Source: Clostridia bacterium
Lineage (GTDB): Bacteria > Bacillota > Clostridia > Christensenellales > Aristaeellaceae
Direction of reading: 5' to 3'
DNA length: 5,937 nucleotides
Assembly (NCBI GenBank): GCA_900754755.1
Contig: CAAEEC010000414.1
Coordinates: 1 to 5,937 of the forward strand
In this document: positions 1-5,937 of the stretch, one piece after another
How positions within the stretch are numbered: position 1 is the stretch's first letter
How the letters are laid out: each line of letters starts with the position of its first letter
Translations under genes and position numbers: made by a program
Notes under the pieces: generated by a model
The model's database searches: none
What the model saw: the letters and a program-made list of their open reading frames with translations, nothing else
What the model was told of the DNA's origin: nothing

Positions 1-384
1 AATTCTCTCAATATGTTTTCAGAAATGCGGCTGGCCGCCTGCGCGGCCAAGGCCGCGTGGCAGGACTCTTCCGCCATTCCCGCGCGGCAGGCCATACAAA
101 TGGCCAGCGAAAATGGCGCGCGGGCGCTGGGCTTTGCGAACGTGGGCAGGCTGGAAGCCGGCATGCGCGCGGATTTGATTTTGCTGGATCCCGAGGCGGA
201 AAACCTGCATCCCTGCTTTGATCTTGCGGAAACCATCGCTTATGCCGCGGAAGGACTGAACGTGCGCCTTACCATGGTGGATGGCAAGGTGCTCTACCGC
301 GATGGCGAATTCCTTACGCTGGACGCTGAACGAGTACGCGCGAATTTCGACCGGTGCTCCAAAGCGCTGGTCGGGGAGAAATAG
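1..384 (+). CDS. Amidohydrolase, MtaD/S-adenosylhomocysteine deaminase-like, C-terminal part (5' truncated by window edge)
   Basis: Reading frame 1 is open from the first base and gives 127 residues ending in TAG; the Met at base 13 is internal, not a start. The first residues, NSLNMFSEMR, resemble the segment after the last metal-binding aspartate in MtaD-type deaminases (typically NNSLxMFxEM). A helix follows, then GRLEAGMRADLILLD (about residues 49-63), the usual return to the small beta-sandwich domain of amidohydrolases, and VDGKVLYRDGE near residues 92-102. Family members hydrolytically deaminate 5'-methylthioadenosine, S-adenosylhomocysteine or related purines in the cytoplasm using a bound metal. 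The metal ligands lie upstream of the window, so substrate cannot be judged; an atrazine/guanine-type amidohydrolase is possible. It is followed directly by the aldolase gene, with the stop codon inside that gene's ribosome binding site, so the two are probably co-transcribed. Family is fairly sure; exact substrate is not. Confidence 0.75.
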   Translation, partial: NSLNMFSEMRLAACAAKAAWQDSSAIPARQAIQMASENGARALGFANVGRLEAGMRADLILLDPEAENLHPCFDLAETIAYAAEGLNVRLTMVDGKVLYRDGEFLTLDAERVRANFDRCSKALVGEK

Positions 385-388
385 GAGG
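383..388 (+). promoter_or_regulatory. Ribosome binding site of the aldolase gene
   Basis: AGGAGG, a strong Shine-Dalgarno match, lies 8 nt before the ATG at 397 and shares its first two bases with the TAG stop (382-384) of the upstream amidohydrolase. It fixes the aldolase start. It also suggests that ribosomes ending on the first gene can affect initiation on the second. Confidence 0.85.
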
Positions 389-396
389 ATACGCAT

Positions 397-1353
397 ATGC
401 TGGATACGCTGAAACTGGCCGGGTTGGTACCGGTGATCAAGGTCAAGCGCGCGGAGGACGCTGTGCCCCTGTGCCGCGCCCTCGCGGAGGGCGGCTTACC
501 GGTGGCGGAGATCACCTTCCGCACGGATGCGGCGGAAGAAGCCATTCGCCGCGTGCACGATGAATTGCCCGAGGTAATTCTGGGCGCGGGCACGGTGCTG
601 ACGACGGAACAGGTGGATAGAGCCGTGGCCGCGGGCGCGAGTTACATCGTTTCCCCGGGCATCAATCCGCAGGTCGTGCGCCATTGCCAGGAAAAAGGCG
701 TGCCCGTGCTGCCTGGCTGCGCCAACCCCACGGACATTGAAACCGCGCTCTCCCTGGGGCTGGAAACGGTGAAATTCTTCCCCGCGGAGGCGCTGGGCGG
801 CCTCAAGATGATCAAGGCGCTCGCCGGGCCATATCCGAACGTGCGCTTTGTGCCCACGGGCGGTGTGAACGAAAAGAACTTGGTAGAATACCTTTCGTTC
901 CCCAAGATTGCCGCGTGCGGCGGCAGCTGGATGGCGCCGGACGACGCGATTGCCGCGCAGGATTGGCCGCGCATTTGCGCGCTGGCAAGCGCGGCGGTGA
1001 AGAATCTTTTGAACATGAAGCTCGCGCACGTGGCCGTGAACTGCGCGGATGATGAAGAGGCGCGCGACGTCGCCAATCTGTTGTGCGCCATCCTCGGCGG
1101 CGCGCCGGAAGAACGCACGAAGAGCTTCTTCGCCACGCCGAGCTTTGAAATCATGAAGTACAACGGTCGCGGCACGAAAGGGCACATCGCCATTTCCACG
1201 CCCAACCTGGAGCGCGCGATTTGGCATATGCGCCGGCGCGGCTTTGAATTCGATTTTTCGGACGCGACGTACACGGCGGATGGCCGCGCCAAGCTCGTGT
1301 ATTTTGCCAAGGAAATCGGCGGCTTCGCGGTGCATTTGTTGCTGGCAGAATGA
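397..1353 (+). CDS. eda: KDPG/KHG-type class I aldolase fused to a C-terminal glyoxalase-like (VOC) domain
   Basis: 318 residues. Residues 1 to about 203 are a complete KDPG/KHG aldolase barrel: catalytic Glu38 in AEITFRT, GAGTV at 63-67, Schiff-base Lys126 in VKFFPAE, phosphate-binding PTGG at 153-156 and GGSW at 175-178. By family, it cleaves 2-keto-3-deoxy-6-phosphogluconate to pyruvate and glyceraldehyde 3-phosphate, or 4-hydroxy-2-oxoglutarate to pyruvate and glyoxylate; the sequence does not settle which, and a DgoA-type substrate is also possible. E. coli Eda is about 213 residues, so about 110 are extra here. That tail (about 207-318) reads as two beta-alpha-beta halves of a VOC fold, beginning KLAHVAVNC and KGHIAIST and ending GGFAVHLLL. 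I recall similar tails on clostridial aldolases, but their role is unknown to me. ATG 397 is chosen for its strong ribosome binding site. Cytoplasmic; no signal peptide or membrane segment. Confidence 0.9.
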   Translation: MLDTLKLAGLVPVIKVKRAEDAVPLCRALAEGGLPVAEITFRTDAAEEAIRRVHDELPEVILGAGTVLTTEQVDRAVAAGASYIVSPGINPQVVRHCQEKGVPVLPGCANPTDIETALSLGLETVKFFPAEALGGLKMIKALAGPYPNVRFVPTGGVNEKNLVEYLSFPKIAACGGSWMAPDDAIAAQDWPRICALASAAVKNLLNMKLAHVAVNCADDEEARDVANLLCAILGGAPEERTKSFFATPSFEIMKYNGRGTKGHIAISTPNLERAIWHMRRRGFEFDFSDATYTADGRAKLVYFAKEIGGFAVHLLLAE

Positions 1354-1363
1354 TGTATATTAT

Positions 1364-1397
1364 GGCCCCTGGCAGGAAAACCGTCCTGCCAGGGGCC
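1364..1397. terminator. GC-rich hairpin between convergent genes, probable terminator
   Basis: A perfect 14-bp inverted repeat (GGCCCCTGGCAGGA at 1364-1377, its complement at 1384-1397) encloses a 6-nt loop. It begins 10 nt after the aldolase stop and lies about 65 nt beyond the hslU stop on the other strand. Position and stem strength fit an intrinsic terminator for one or both converging transcripts. The U-tract is weak. On the + strand the stem is followed by GCTTTAGTT, with a T5 run only at 1414-1418; on the − strand an A/T-rich but not U-rich tail follows. Efficiency is therefore uncertain. Confidence 0.65.
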
Positions 1398-1430
1398 GCT
1401 TTAGTTCTCCAGCTTTTTCGATAGTCAATT

Positions 1431-1452
1431 GTTGACAAACGACTTTGTCAAC
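1431..1452. repeat. Perfect 9-bp inverted repeat, possible hairpin or operator
   Basis: GTTGACAAA (1431-1439) and TTTGTCAAC (1444-1452) are exact reverse complements separated by CGAC. A further GTCAA at 1424-1428 can pair with TTGAC at 1432-1436, giving a mutually exclusive smaller hairpin. The left arm overlaps TTGTTGACAA (1429-1438), a palindrome of the TNGT-N(0-3)-ACNA form bound by many GntR-family regulators. The repeat starts 10 nt past the hslU stop and has no U-run on either side, so it is a poor intrinsic terminator. The arms contain TTGACA in both orientations, but I see no convincing -10 box at 16-18 nt. Its function is unknown: it may be a 3'-end stabilising hairpin of the hslU mRNA or a protein-binding site. 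Confidence 0.5.
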
Positions 1453-1462
1453 CACCATACGC

Positions 1463-2827
1463 TTAGAGAATATATTTTTTCAAATCGCGTTCTTTTACCG
1501 CGTCTTGCAATTGCGACTGCACATAGTTCGCGTCCACGACGAAATTGACCTGCGGCGCGTCGCCGTCGCCCGCGTTGAAGGCCACGTCGGAGAGGATGCG
1601 CTCGAGCACCGTGTGCAGGCGGCGCGCGCCGATGTTTTCGCTGTTCTCATTCGCCTCAAAGGCGTGTTCGGCAATGGCGTCCAGCGCGGAATCGTCGAAG
1701 GAAAGCTCCACATTGTCCACCCGCAGCAGCAATTGATATTGGCGGATGAGGGCGTTTTCCGGCTGGGTGAGGATGCGGCGGTAGTCCTCTTTCGCGAGCG
1801 GCTTGAGCGTTACATGCACCGGGAAGCGGCCCTGCAATTCGGGAATCAGGTCGCTCACCTTGGAAACGTGGAACGCGCCCGCGGCGATGAAGAGAATGTG
1901 ATCCGTCTTCACCGGGCCATATTTGGTGTTCACGGTAGAGCCTTCCACGATGGGCAGGATATCGCGCTGCACGCCCTCGCGGGAAACGTCCGGGCCGTTG
2001 GCGTTCCCTTTGCCGGCAATCTTGTCGATTTCATCCAGGAAAACAATGCCGTCCTGTTCCGCGCGCTCAATGGCTTCGGTATACACCGCGTCCATATCGA
2101 TCAGCGCCTGTTCTTCCTCCGCGCAGAGAATTTTGCGCGCTTCTTTCACGGGCACTTTGCGCAGCTTGGTCTTTTTGGGCAGGATGGAACCCAGCATGTC
2201 ATTCATGTTCAGATCCGTGCCGGGCAACTCCGCGCGGGGCATGGTTTCCTCCACTTCGATTTCTACCAGCCGCTCTTCCATTTCGCCCGCTTCCAGCGCG
2301 GCGCGCACTTCGCCGCGCGAGGCGCTGAGTTTTTCCGTCTCCTCGGGCGTTTCGGCGCTCTTGCGCTGTGTGTTGCCCAGCAGCACGTCGATGGGGTTGG
2401 TCTTTTTCTTCACGGGATGGACGATTAGATCGATCAGCCGGTCTTCGGCGTTGCGGCGGGCGGCTTCGCGCACGCGCTCGGTGTGCTCTTCTTTTACCAT
2501 GCGGATGGAAGCTTCCACCAGGTCTCGGATGATGGAATCCACGTCGCGACCCACATAGCCCACTTCGGTGAACTTTGTGGCTTCCACCTTCACAAAAGGC
2601 GCGGTCACCAGTTTGGCGAGGCGGCGGGCGATTTCCGTTTTGCCCACGCCGGTGGGACCGATCATGAGGATGTTTTTGGGCGTGACCTCTTCGCGAATTT
2701 CCTCGGGTAGCTGCTTGCGGCGGTAGCGGTTGCGCAGGGCGACGGCCACGGCGCGTTTGGCTTCATCCTGGCCCACGATGTAGCGGTCGAGTTCGGTTAC
2801 GATTTGCCTTGGAGTGAGCATTGCCAT
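1463..2827 (-). CDS. hslU: ATP-dependent protease ATPase subunit HslU (ClpY)
   Basis: 454 residues, near the usual length (443 in E. coli). AAA+ unfoldase that forms hexameric rings, unfolds substrates with ATP and feeds them to HslV in the cytoplasm. Visible motifs: N-terminal TPRQIV and IVGQDEAKRAVA; Walker A GPTGVGKT at 57-64; pore loop GYVG at 90-93; a charged, variable I-domain from about 104 to 235; Walker B FLDEID at 263-268; arginine-finger segment ELQGRFP with Arg334; sensor-2 GARRL at 400-404; and a C-terminal DLKKYIL tail of the kind that docks into HslV. ATG 2827 is chosen because GGGAGG lies 7 nt upstream. A TTG at 2845 in the same frame overlaps the hslV stop and leaves no room for that site; an ATG at 2821 would have poor spacing. 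It is the last gene of the topA–trmFO–hslV–hslU operon. It appears intact, and no codY follows, unlike in Bacillus. Confidence 0.97.
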   Translation of the reverse strand: MAMLTPRQIVTELDRYIVGQDEAKRAVAVALRNRYRRKQLPEEIREEVTPKNILMIGPTGVGKTEIARRLAKLVTAPFVKVEATKFTEVGYVGRDVDSIIRDLVEASIRMVKEEHTERVREAARRNAEDRLIDLIVHPVKKKTNPIDVLLGNTQRKSAETPEETEKLSASRGEVRAALEAGEMEERLVEIEVEETMPRAELPGTDLNMNDMLGSILPKKTKLRKVPVKEARKILCAEEEQALIDMDAVYTEAIERAEQDGIVFLDEIDKIAGKGNANGPDVSREGVQRDILPIVEGSTVNTKYGPVKTDHILFIAAGAFHVSKVSDLIPELQGRFPVHVTLKPLAKEDYRRILTQPENALIRQYQLLLRVDNVELSFDDSALDAIAEHAFEANENSENIGARRLHTVLERILSDVAFNAGDGDAPQVNFVVDANYVQSQLQDAVKERDLKKYIL

Positions 2828-2834
2828 AGTCGCG

Positions 2835-2840
2835 CCTCCC
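2835..2840 (-). promoter_or_regulatory. hslU: Ribosome binding site of hslU
   Basis: The minus-strand sequence GGGAGG (within GAGGGGAGG) sits in the 14-nt gap between the hslV stop and the ATG at 2827, with 7 nt spacing. It decides the hslU start in favour of ATG 2827 over the upstream in-frame TTG at 2845 and the ATG at 2821. Confidence 0.8.
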
Positions 2841-2841
2841 C

Positions 2842-3372
2842 TCAAACGACTTCCACAATGATGTGGTCGTTGGTGTATACGCAGATTTGCGAAGCGATGG
2901 TGAGCGCCTTGCGCGCGATTTCATCCGCGGGCAGAGAGGTGTTCTCCACCAGCGCGCGGGCGGCGGCGAGCGCGTAATTCCCGCCGGAGCCGATGGCGAG
3001 CACGCCGTCGTCCGATTCGATCACTTCGCCCGTGCCGGAAATGAGCAGCAGGTTTTCCTTGTCCGCGCACAATAGCATGGCTTCCAGCTTGCGCATGGCC
3101 TTGTCCATCCGCCAATCCTGGGCCAGTTCCACCGCCGCGCGCTGCAAATTGCCGGAATATTGCTGGAGCTTGTCCTCGAATTTTTCGCATAGCGCGAACG
3201 CGTCGGCCACGCTGCCCGCGAAGCCGACCACCACTTGGTCGTTATAAATGCGGCGCACTTTTTTGGCGCTGTGCTTCATGATGGTGGTTTCGCCGACGGT
3301 AACTTGCCCATCGCCCGCGAGGGCGCACATGCCATCGCGCCGGACGGCGCAGATCGTCGTTCCCTTAATCAT
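2842..3372 (-). CDS. hslV: ATP-dependent protease peptidase subunit HslV (ClpQ)
   Basis: 176 residues, normal for the family. HslV is a proteasome-beta-like peptidase that forms a double hexamer and degrades substrates unfolded by HslU. The sequence starts [10 protein letters not shown]. By homology, the short MIKG propeptide is removed to free Thr5 as the N-terminal nucleophile. Other active-site elements are present: Asp21 in AGDGQVT, Lys38 in SAKKVRR, and Ser129 in GSGGNYA (128-132). The GETTIMKH segment is one residue longer than in E. coli, as in Bacillus ClpQ. The nucleophile is Thr, whereas B. subtilis ClpQ (CodW) is known to use Ser. The ATG overlaps the trmFO stop codon (ATGA, 4 nt) and has its own AGGAGG 10 nt upstream inside trmFO, so translation is probably coupled. 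hslU follows after 14 nt. Intact and confidently identified. Confidence 0.97.
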   Translation of the reverse strand: MIKGTTICAVRRDGMCALAGDGQVTVGETTIMKHSAKKVRRIYNDQVVVGFAGSVADAFALCEKFEDKLQQYSGNLQRAAVELAQDWRMDKAMRKLEAMLLCADKENLLLISGTGEVIESDDGVLAIGSGGNYALAAARALVENTSLPADEIARKALTIASQICVYTNDHIIVEVV

Positions 3373-4682
3373 ACGGTTTCTTCCTCCTTTGGCAGGGCGA
3401 ACGCCGCCAGCGTGGCCAGCGCGCGCTCCGCCAGTTTTTCATAGCGTTGCCGCTTGCCCTTCACGCGCTCGCCAAGCGGTTCGAGCAAGCCGAAATTGGC
3501 GTTCATGGGCTGGAAATGCGCGTTGGACGTGCGCACATAGCGCTCCAGCGCGCCCAGCATCGTTTTGCCGGTGAAGTCCGGCTCCGCATTGCCGCGCAGG
3601 CGTTCGGCCAGCGCGATGGCGGCTGTGAGGCCGCTGGCAGCGGATTCCATGTAACCCTCTACGCCGGTGATTTGCCCGGCGAAACGCAAGAGGGGATTGG
3701 CGCGCAGGGCGTAGTTTGCGCCCAGCACGTCGGGCGAATTGAGGTAGGTATTGCGGTGCATCACGCCATAGCGGGCGAATTCGGCGTGCTCCAGGCCGGG
3801 GATCAGCGAAAACACGCGCTTCTGTTCGCCCCATTTGAGGCGCGTTTGAAAGCCGACCAGGTTATAAAGCGTACCAGCGGCGTCGTCCTGCCGCAACTGC
3901 ACCACGGCATAGGGCATTTTGCCCGTGCGCGGATCCACGAGGCCCACGGGCTTGAGCGGGCCAAAGGCCAGCGTTTGCCGCCCGCGCGAAGCCAGGATCT
4001 CCACGGCCAGGCAACCTTCGAACACCAGCGATTTTTCAAAGCCATGCGGATCGTTGGTCTGCGCGGCGACAAGGGCGTCATAAAAGCGGTTGTATTCCGC
4101 CTCCGTCATGGGGCAGTTGAGGTAATCCGCGCCGCGGCCATAGCGCGAAGCGCGAAAGACCTTGCTCATATCGATGGATTCCAGGGTGACGATGGGCGCG
4201 GCCGCGTCGAAAAAGTGCAATTTATGCACGCCGGGCAGCGCCTCGATGGCGCCCACCAAGGCTTCGTCCGTCAGCGGGCCGGTGGCGAGGATGGCGGGCG
4301 CTTCCGGGATGGCGTCCACCACCTGGCCAGTGGCGATTTCAATCAGCGGTTCGCTTTTCAGGATCTCCGTCACGCGGAGGGAAAACGCTTCCCGATCCAC
4401 CGCCAGCGCGCCGCCCGCGGGCACGCGTGCCCACTGGGCGCAATTGAGAATCAGCGAATCCAGCAGGGCCATCTCCGCCTTGAGCAGGCCAGAGGCGTTG
4501 GTGAGATGCTCGGCCTTGAGCGAATTGGAGCAGACCAGTTCCGAAAAGCTGTCCAGCGTATGGGCGGGCGAATGCTTCTTCGGCTTCATATCCACCAGGC
4601 GCACGGGAATGCCGCGGCGCGCGAGCTGCCAGGCCGCCTCACACCCGGCCAGCCCCGCGCCCACCACTGTGACCCTATTCAT
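3369..4682 (-). CDS. trmFO: TrmFO: methylenetetrahydrofolate–tRNA-(uracil-5-)-methyltransferase (FAD-dependent)
   Basis: 437 residues, full length for the family. TrmFO methylates U54 in the tRNA T-loop to m5U with methylene-tetrahydrofolate as carbon donor and FAD/NAD(P)H as reductant. Seen here: N-terminal Rossmann FAD motif [12 protein letters not shown] (6-17); [10 protein letters not shown] from Cys51, matching B. subtilis Cys53; [14 protein letters not shown] with Cys224, matching Cys226; [13 protein letters not shown] (243-255); and [16 protein letters not shown] (336-351), a conserved C-terminal FAD-binding segment. The start at 4682 puts the Rossmann strand right at the N-terminus, as is usual. 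It overlaps the end of topA by 8 nt and lacks a clear Shine-Dalgarno, so initiation probably depends on topA translation. The stop overlaps the hslV ATG, so the xerC/codV gene found here in B. subtilis is absent. The gene was formerly named gid and mis-annotated as GidA-like; the motifs support TrmFO rather than MnmG. Confidence 0.96.
   Translation of the reverse strand: MNRVTVVGAGLAGCEAAWQLARRGIPVRLVDMKPKKHSPAHTLDSFSELVCSNSLKAEHLTNASGLLKAEMALLDSLILNCAQWARVPAGGALAVDREAFSLRVTEILKSEPLIEIATGQVVDAIPEAPAILATGPLTDEALVGAIEALPGVHKLHFFDAAAPIVTLESIDMSKVFRASRYGRGADYLNCPMTEAEYNRFYDALVAAQTNDPHGFEKSLVFEGCLAVEILASRGRQTLAFGPLKPVGLVDPRTGKMPYAVVQLRQDDAAGTLYNLVGFQTRLKWGEQKRVFSLIPGLEHAEFARYGVMHRNTYLNSPDVLGANYALRANPLLRFAGQITGVEGYMESAASGLTAAIALAERLRGNAEPDFTGKTMLGALERYVRTSNAHFQPMNANFGLLEPLGERVKGKRQRYEKLAERALATLAAFALPKEEETV
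3383..3388 (-). promoter_or_regulatory. hslV: Ribosome binding site of hslV, inside the trmFO 3' end
   Basis: The minus-strand AGGAGG (in AAAGGAGGAA, 3381-3390) lies 10 nt before the hslV ATG at 3372. It is encoded within the last codons of trmFO (the Lys-Glu-Glu-Glu stretch). It supports hslV starting at the ATGA overlap and gives hslV initiation independent of pure re-initiation. Confidence 0.8.
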
Positions 4683-5937
4683 CTTCGGGCGCGCTTACGG
4701 GAACGCGCTTTTTGCAGTTTTCGTTCACGCACAGGTGATAGGCGTCGCCCTTGGCGTTGCGCTTGAGCACCATGCGGCTTCCGCAATCGGGGCACTTGTC
4801 GGTCACCGGCATATCCCAGGAAACAAACTGGCAGGTGGGATAATTCTCACAGCCGTAAAAATGCCGGCCGCGCTTGCTCACGCGCTCGTAGAGCTTGCCG
4901 CCGCATTCGGGACAGGGCGCGTCAATGGACTTGAGCAGCGCCTGCGTGTGCTTGCATTCGGGGAAGTTGGGGCAGGCGAGGAAGCGGCCATAGCGCCCGG
5001 TTTTGTACACCATCATGGCGCCGCACTTTTCGCAGGGGATATCCGAAACCTCGTCTTTGATTTCCACCTTTTCGATGGACTGATCGGCGATTTCCAGCGT
5101 TTTTTCAAACGGGCCATAGAAATCCGCGATGACTTTGTGCCAATCCATGGCGCCGGTTTCGATTTCGTCCAGTTCTTTCTCCATTTCGGCGGTGAAATCG
5201 ATGTCCACGATGTTGGGGAAATATTGCGTCATCATATTGGTCACCACCACGCCCAATTCCGTCGGCTCCAGGCGCTTGTTTTTGCGGGTGATATAGCCGC
5301 GCGTGGTGATGGTGGAAATCGTGGGCGCGTAAGTCGAAGGACGGCCAATGCCCAGTTCTTCCAGCGCGTGCACCAGCGAAGCTTCGGTGTAGCGTGGCGG
5401 CGGCTGGGTGAAGTGCTGGTCAGCGTGCGCGTCGGTCAGGCGCAGTTCCATGCCGTTTTCCAGGACGGGCAGCGTGGTGTCCGCTTCTTCTTGCACATCG
5501 TCCTGTCCCTCTTCATATACGGCGGTGAAGCCCGCGAAGCGCTTGTGCTGGCCGGAATAGACGAATTTGTCGCCCGTATCCGCCGCGATCTCCGCGCCCA
5601 GCGTATCGTAAATGGCGGGCGTCATCTGGCTGGCGAGGAAGCGGTCGTAAATCAGCTTATACAGCCGGTATTGGTCGCGCGAAAGCGAGGCCTTGAGCTG
5701 CTCGGGCCGGTATTCCATGTTGGTGGGGCGGATGGCCTCGTGCGCGTCCTGCGCGCTCTTTTTGCTCTTGTATACATTGGGCTCAGCGGGCAAATAGTCG
5801 CCGCCAAAGCGCCCAAGAATGGTCTCGCGCACGTGGGCGATGGCTTCATCGGATATGCGCGTGGAATCCGTGCGGATATAGCTCACCACGCCTTGCGTGC
5901 CGACCCCGGCGATGTCCACCCCTTCGTAGAGCTGCTG
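4675..5937 (-). CDS. topA: DNA topoisomerase I (type IA), C-terminal 420 residues (5' end beyond window)
   Basis: The minus-strand frame is open to the window edge, beginning QQLYEG six codons before an internal GTG. Type IA topoisomerases relax negative supercoils through a transient 5'-phosphotyrosine. The catalytic Tyr is visible at residue 20 from the edge, in SYIRTDSTR (codon 5878-5880). Conserved QDAHEAIRPT (63-72) and GIGRPSTYA (196-204) follow. Three four-cysteine zinc ribbons close the protein: Cys302/305/322/328, Cys342/345/363/369 and Cys382/385/403/408. The tail ends SAPEDE. Missing upstream are the TOPRIM domain and the first part of the core. With a typical Firmicute length near 690-700, roughly 270-280 residues are absent (inferred). 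trmFO starts within its last codons (8-nt overlap). It is the most upstream gene seen of this operon, so the operon promoter is outside the window. Nothing looks broken. Confidence 0.97.
   Translation of the reverse strand, partial: QQLYEGVDIAGVGTQGVVSYIRTDSTRISDEAIAHVRETILGRFGGDYLPAEPNVYKSKKSAQDAHEAIRPTNMEYRPEQLKASLSRDQYRLYKLIYDRFLASQMTPAIYDTLGAEIAADTGDKFVYSGQHKRFAGFTAVYEEGQDDVQEEADTTLPVLENGMELRLTDAHADQHFTQPPPRYTEASLVHALEELGIGRPSTYAPTISTITTRGYITRKNKRLEPTELGVVVTNMMTQYFPNIVDIDFTAEMEKELDEIETGAMDWHKVIADFYGPFEKTLEIADQSIEKVEIKDEVSDIPCEKCGAMMVYKTGRYGRFLACPNFPECKHTQALLKSIDAPCPECGGKLYERVSKRGRHFYGCENYPTCQFVSWDMPVTDKCPDCGSRMVLKRNAKGDAYHLCVNENCKKRVPVSAPEDE

Noticed and set aside
496..1335. Minus-strand open frames of 279 and 222 codons under the aldolase gene
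   Set aside because: The plus-strand frame carries all aldolase catalytic motifs and a strong ribosome binding site; the opposite frames are low-complexity shadows.
1432..1460. Possible sigma-70 promoter built on TTGACA at 1432-1437 (or its mirror at 1446-1451)
   Set aside because: No acceptable -10 box is found 16-18 nt away on either strand, and no gene in this window starts downstream. The TTGACA is explained by the inverted repeat.
1445..2428. 327-codon open frame on the + strand, antisense to hslU
   Set aside because: It mirrors hslU codons (Phe/His/Arg-rich), contains no recognisable domain and has no Shine-Dalgarno. hslU on the minus strand is fully conserved over the same bases.
2828..2845. 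TTG at 2845 as the hslU start
   Set aside because: It overlaps the hslV stop codon and would make the strong GGGAGG part of the coding sequence. ATG 2827 has that site at 7 nt and fits the family N-terminus.
3447..4766. 439-codon open frame on the + strand, antisense to trmFO
   Set aside because: It lies opposite a certain gene, has a His/Arg/Ala/Gly-rich composition typical of the reverse complement of GC-rich coding DNA, and shows no family motif or ribosome binding site. It is a long but chance shadow.
4675..5919. GTG at 5919 as a true start of a short topA
   Set aside because: The frame continues upstream with QQLYEG, which matches the conserved stretch just before the catalytic tyrosine region in TopA. 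The gene simply runs out of the window.
1..5937. CRISPR arrays, tRNA/rRNA genes, insertion sequences, attachment sites, riboswitches
   Set aside because: No regularly spaced repeats, tRNA-like cloverleaf, transposase motif or known riboswitch core were seen. Apart from the 109-bp spacer, nearly all bases are covered by recognised coding sequence.

Overview
The window is an ordinary chromosomal stretch from what is most likely a GC-rich, low-oxygen-type Firmicute (Clostridia or a relative). The main evidence is the run topA–trmFO–hslV–hslU on the minus strand. This order matches the Bacillus subtilis topA–trmFO(gid)–codV(xerC)–codW(hslV)–codX(hslU)–codY cluster. The folate-dependent tRNA methyltransferase TrmFO and an aldolase with a C-terminal VOC-type domain also fit Firmicutes. 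The taxonomic call is an inference from gene content; no rRNA or other marker is present.

Layout. Bases 1-384 (+) are the C-terminal part of an amidohydrolase of the MtaD/SAH deaminase-like group. Its stop codon lies inside the Shine-Dalgarno sequence of the next gene, at 397-1353 (+), a KDPG/KHG-type aldolase fused to a glyoxalase-like (VOC) domain. Bases 1354-1462 form a convergent intergenic region. It holds a perfect 14-bp GC-rich hairpin, probably a terminator serving one or both strands, and a second perfect 9-bp inverted repeat of unknown role. Bases 1463-5937 (−) are a tightly packed operon read right to left: topA (5' end beyond the window), trmFO, hslV and hslU.

How the genes work together. 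HslV (N-terminal-threonine peptidase) and HslU (AAA+ unfoldase) form the HslUV/ClpYQ protease. TrmFO makes m5U54 in the tRNA T-loop, and TopA relaxes negative supercoils. The four are linked by overlaps (8 nt topA/trmFO, 4 nt ATGA trmFO/hslV) and a 14-nt gap (hslV/hslU), so co-transcription and translational coupling are likely. Compared with Bacillus, the xerC gene is absent between trmFO and hslV, and codY does not follow hslU.

No unprecedented system is visible. All complete genes look intact with their key catalytic residues. The points most worth a second look are the aldolase–VOC fusion with its putative metal-site residues, the trimmed topA–hslU cluster, and the inverted repeat beside the hslU stop codon.
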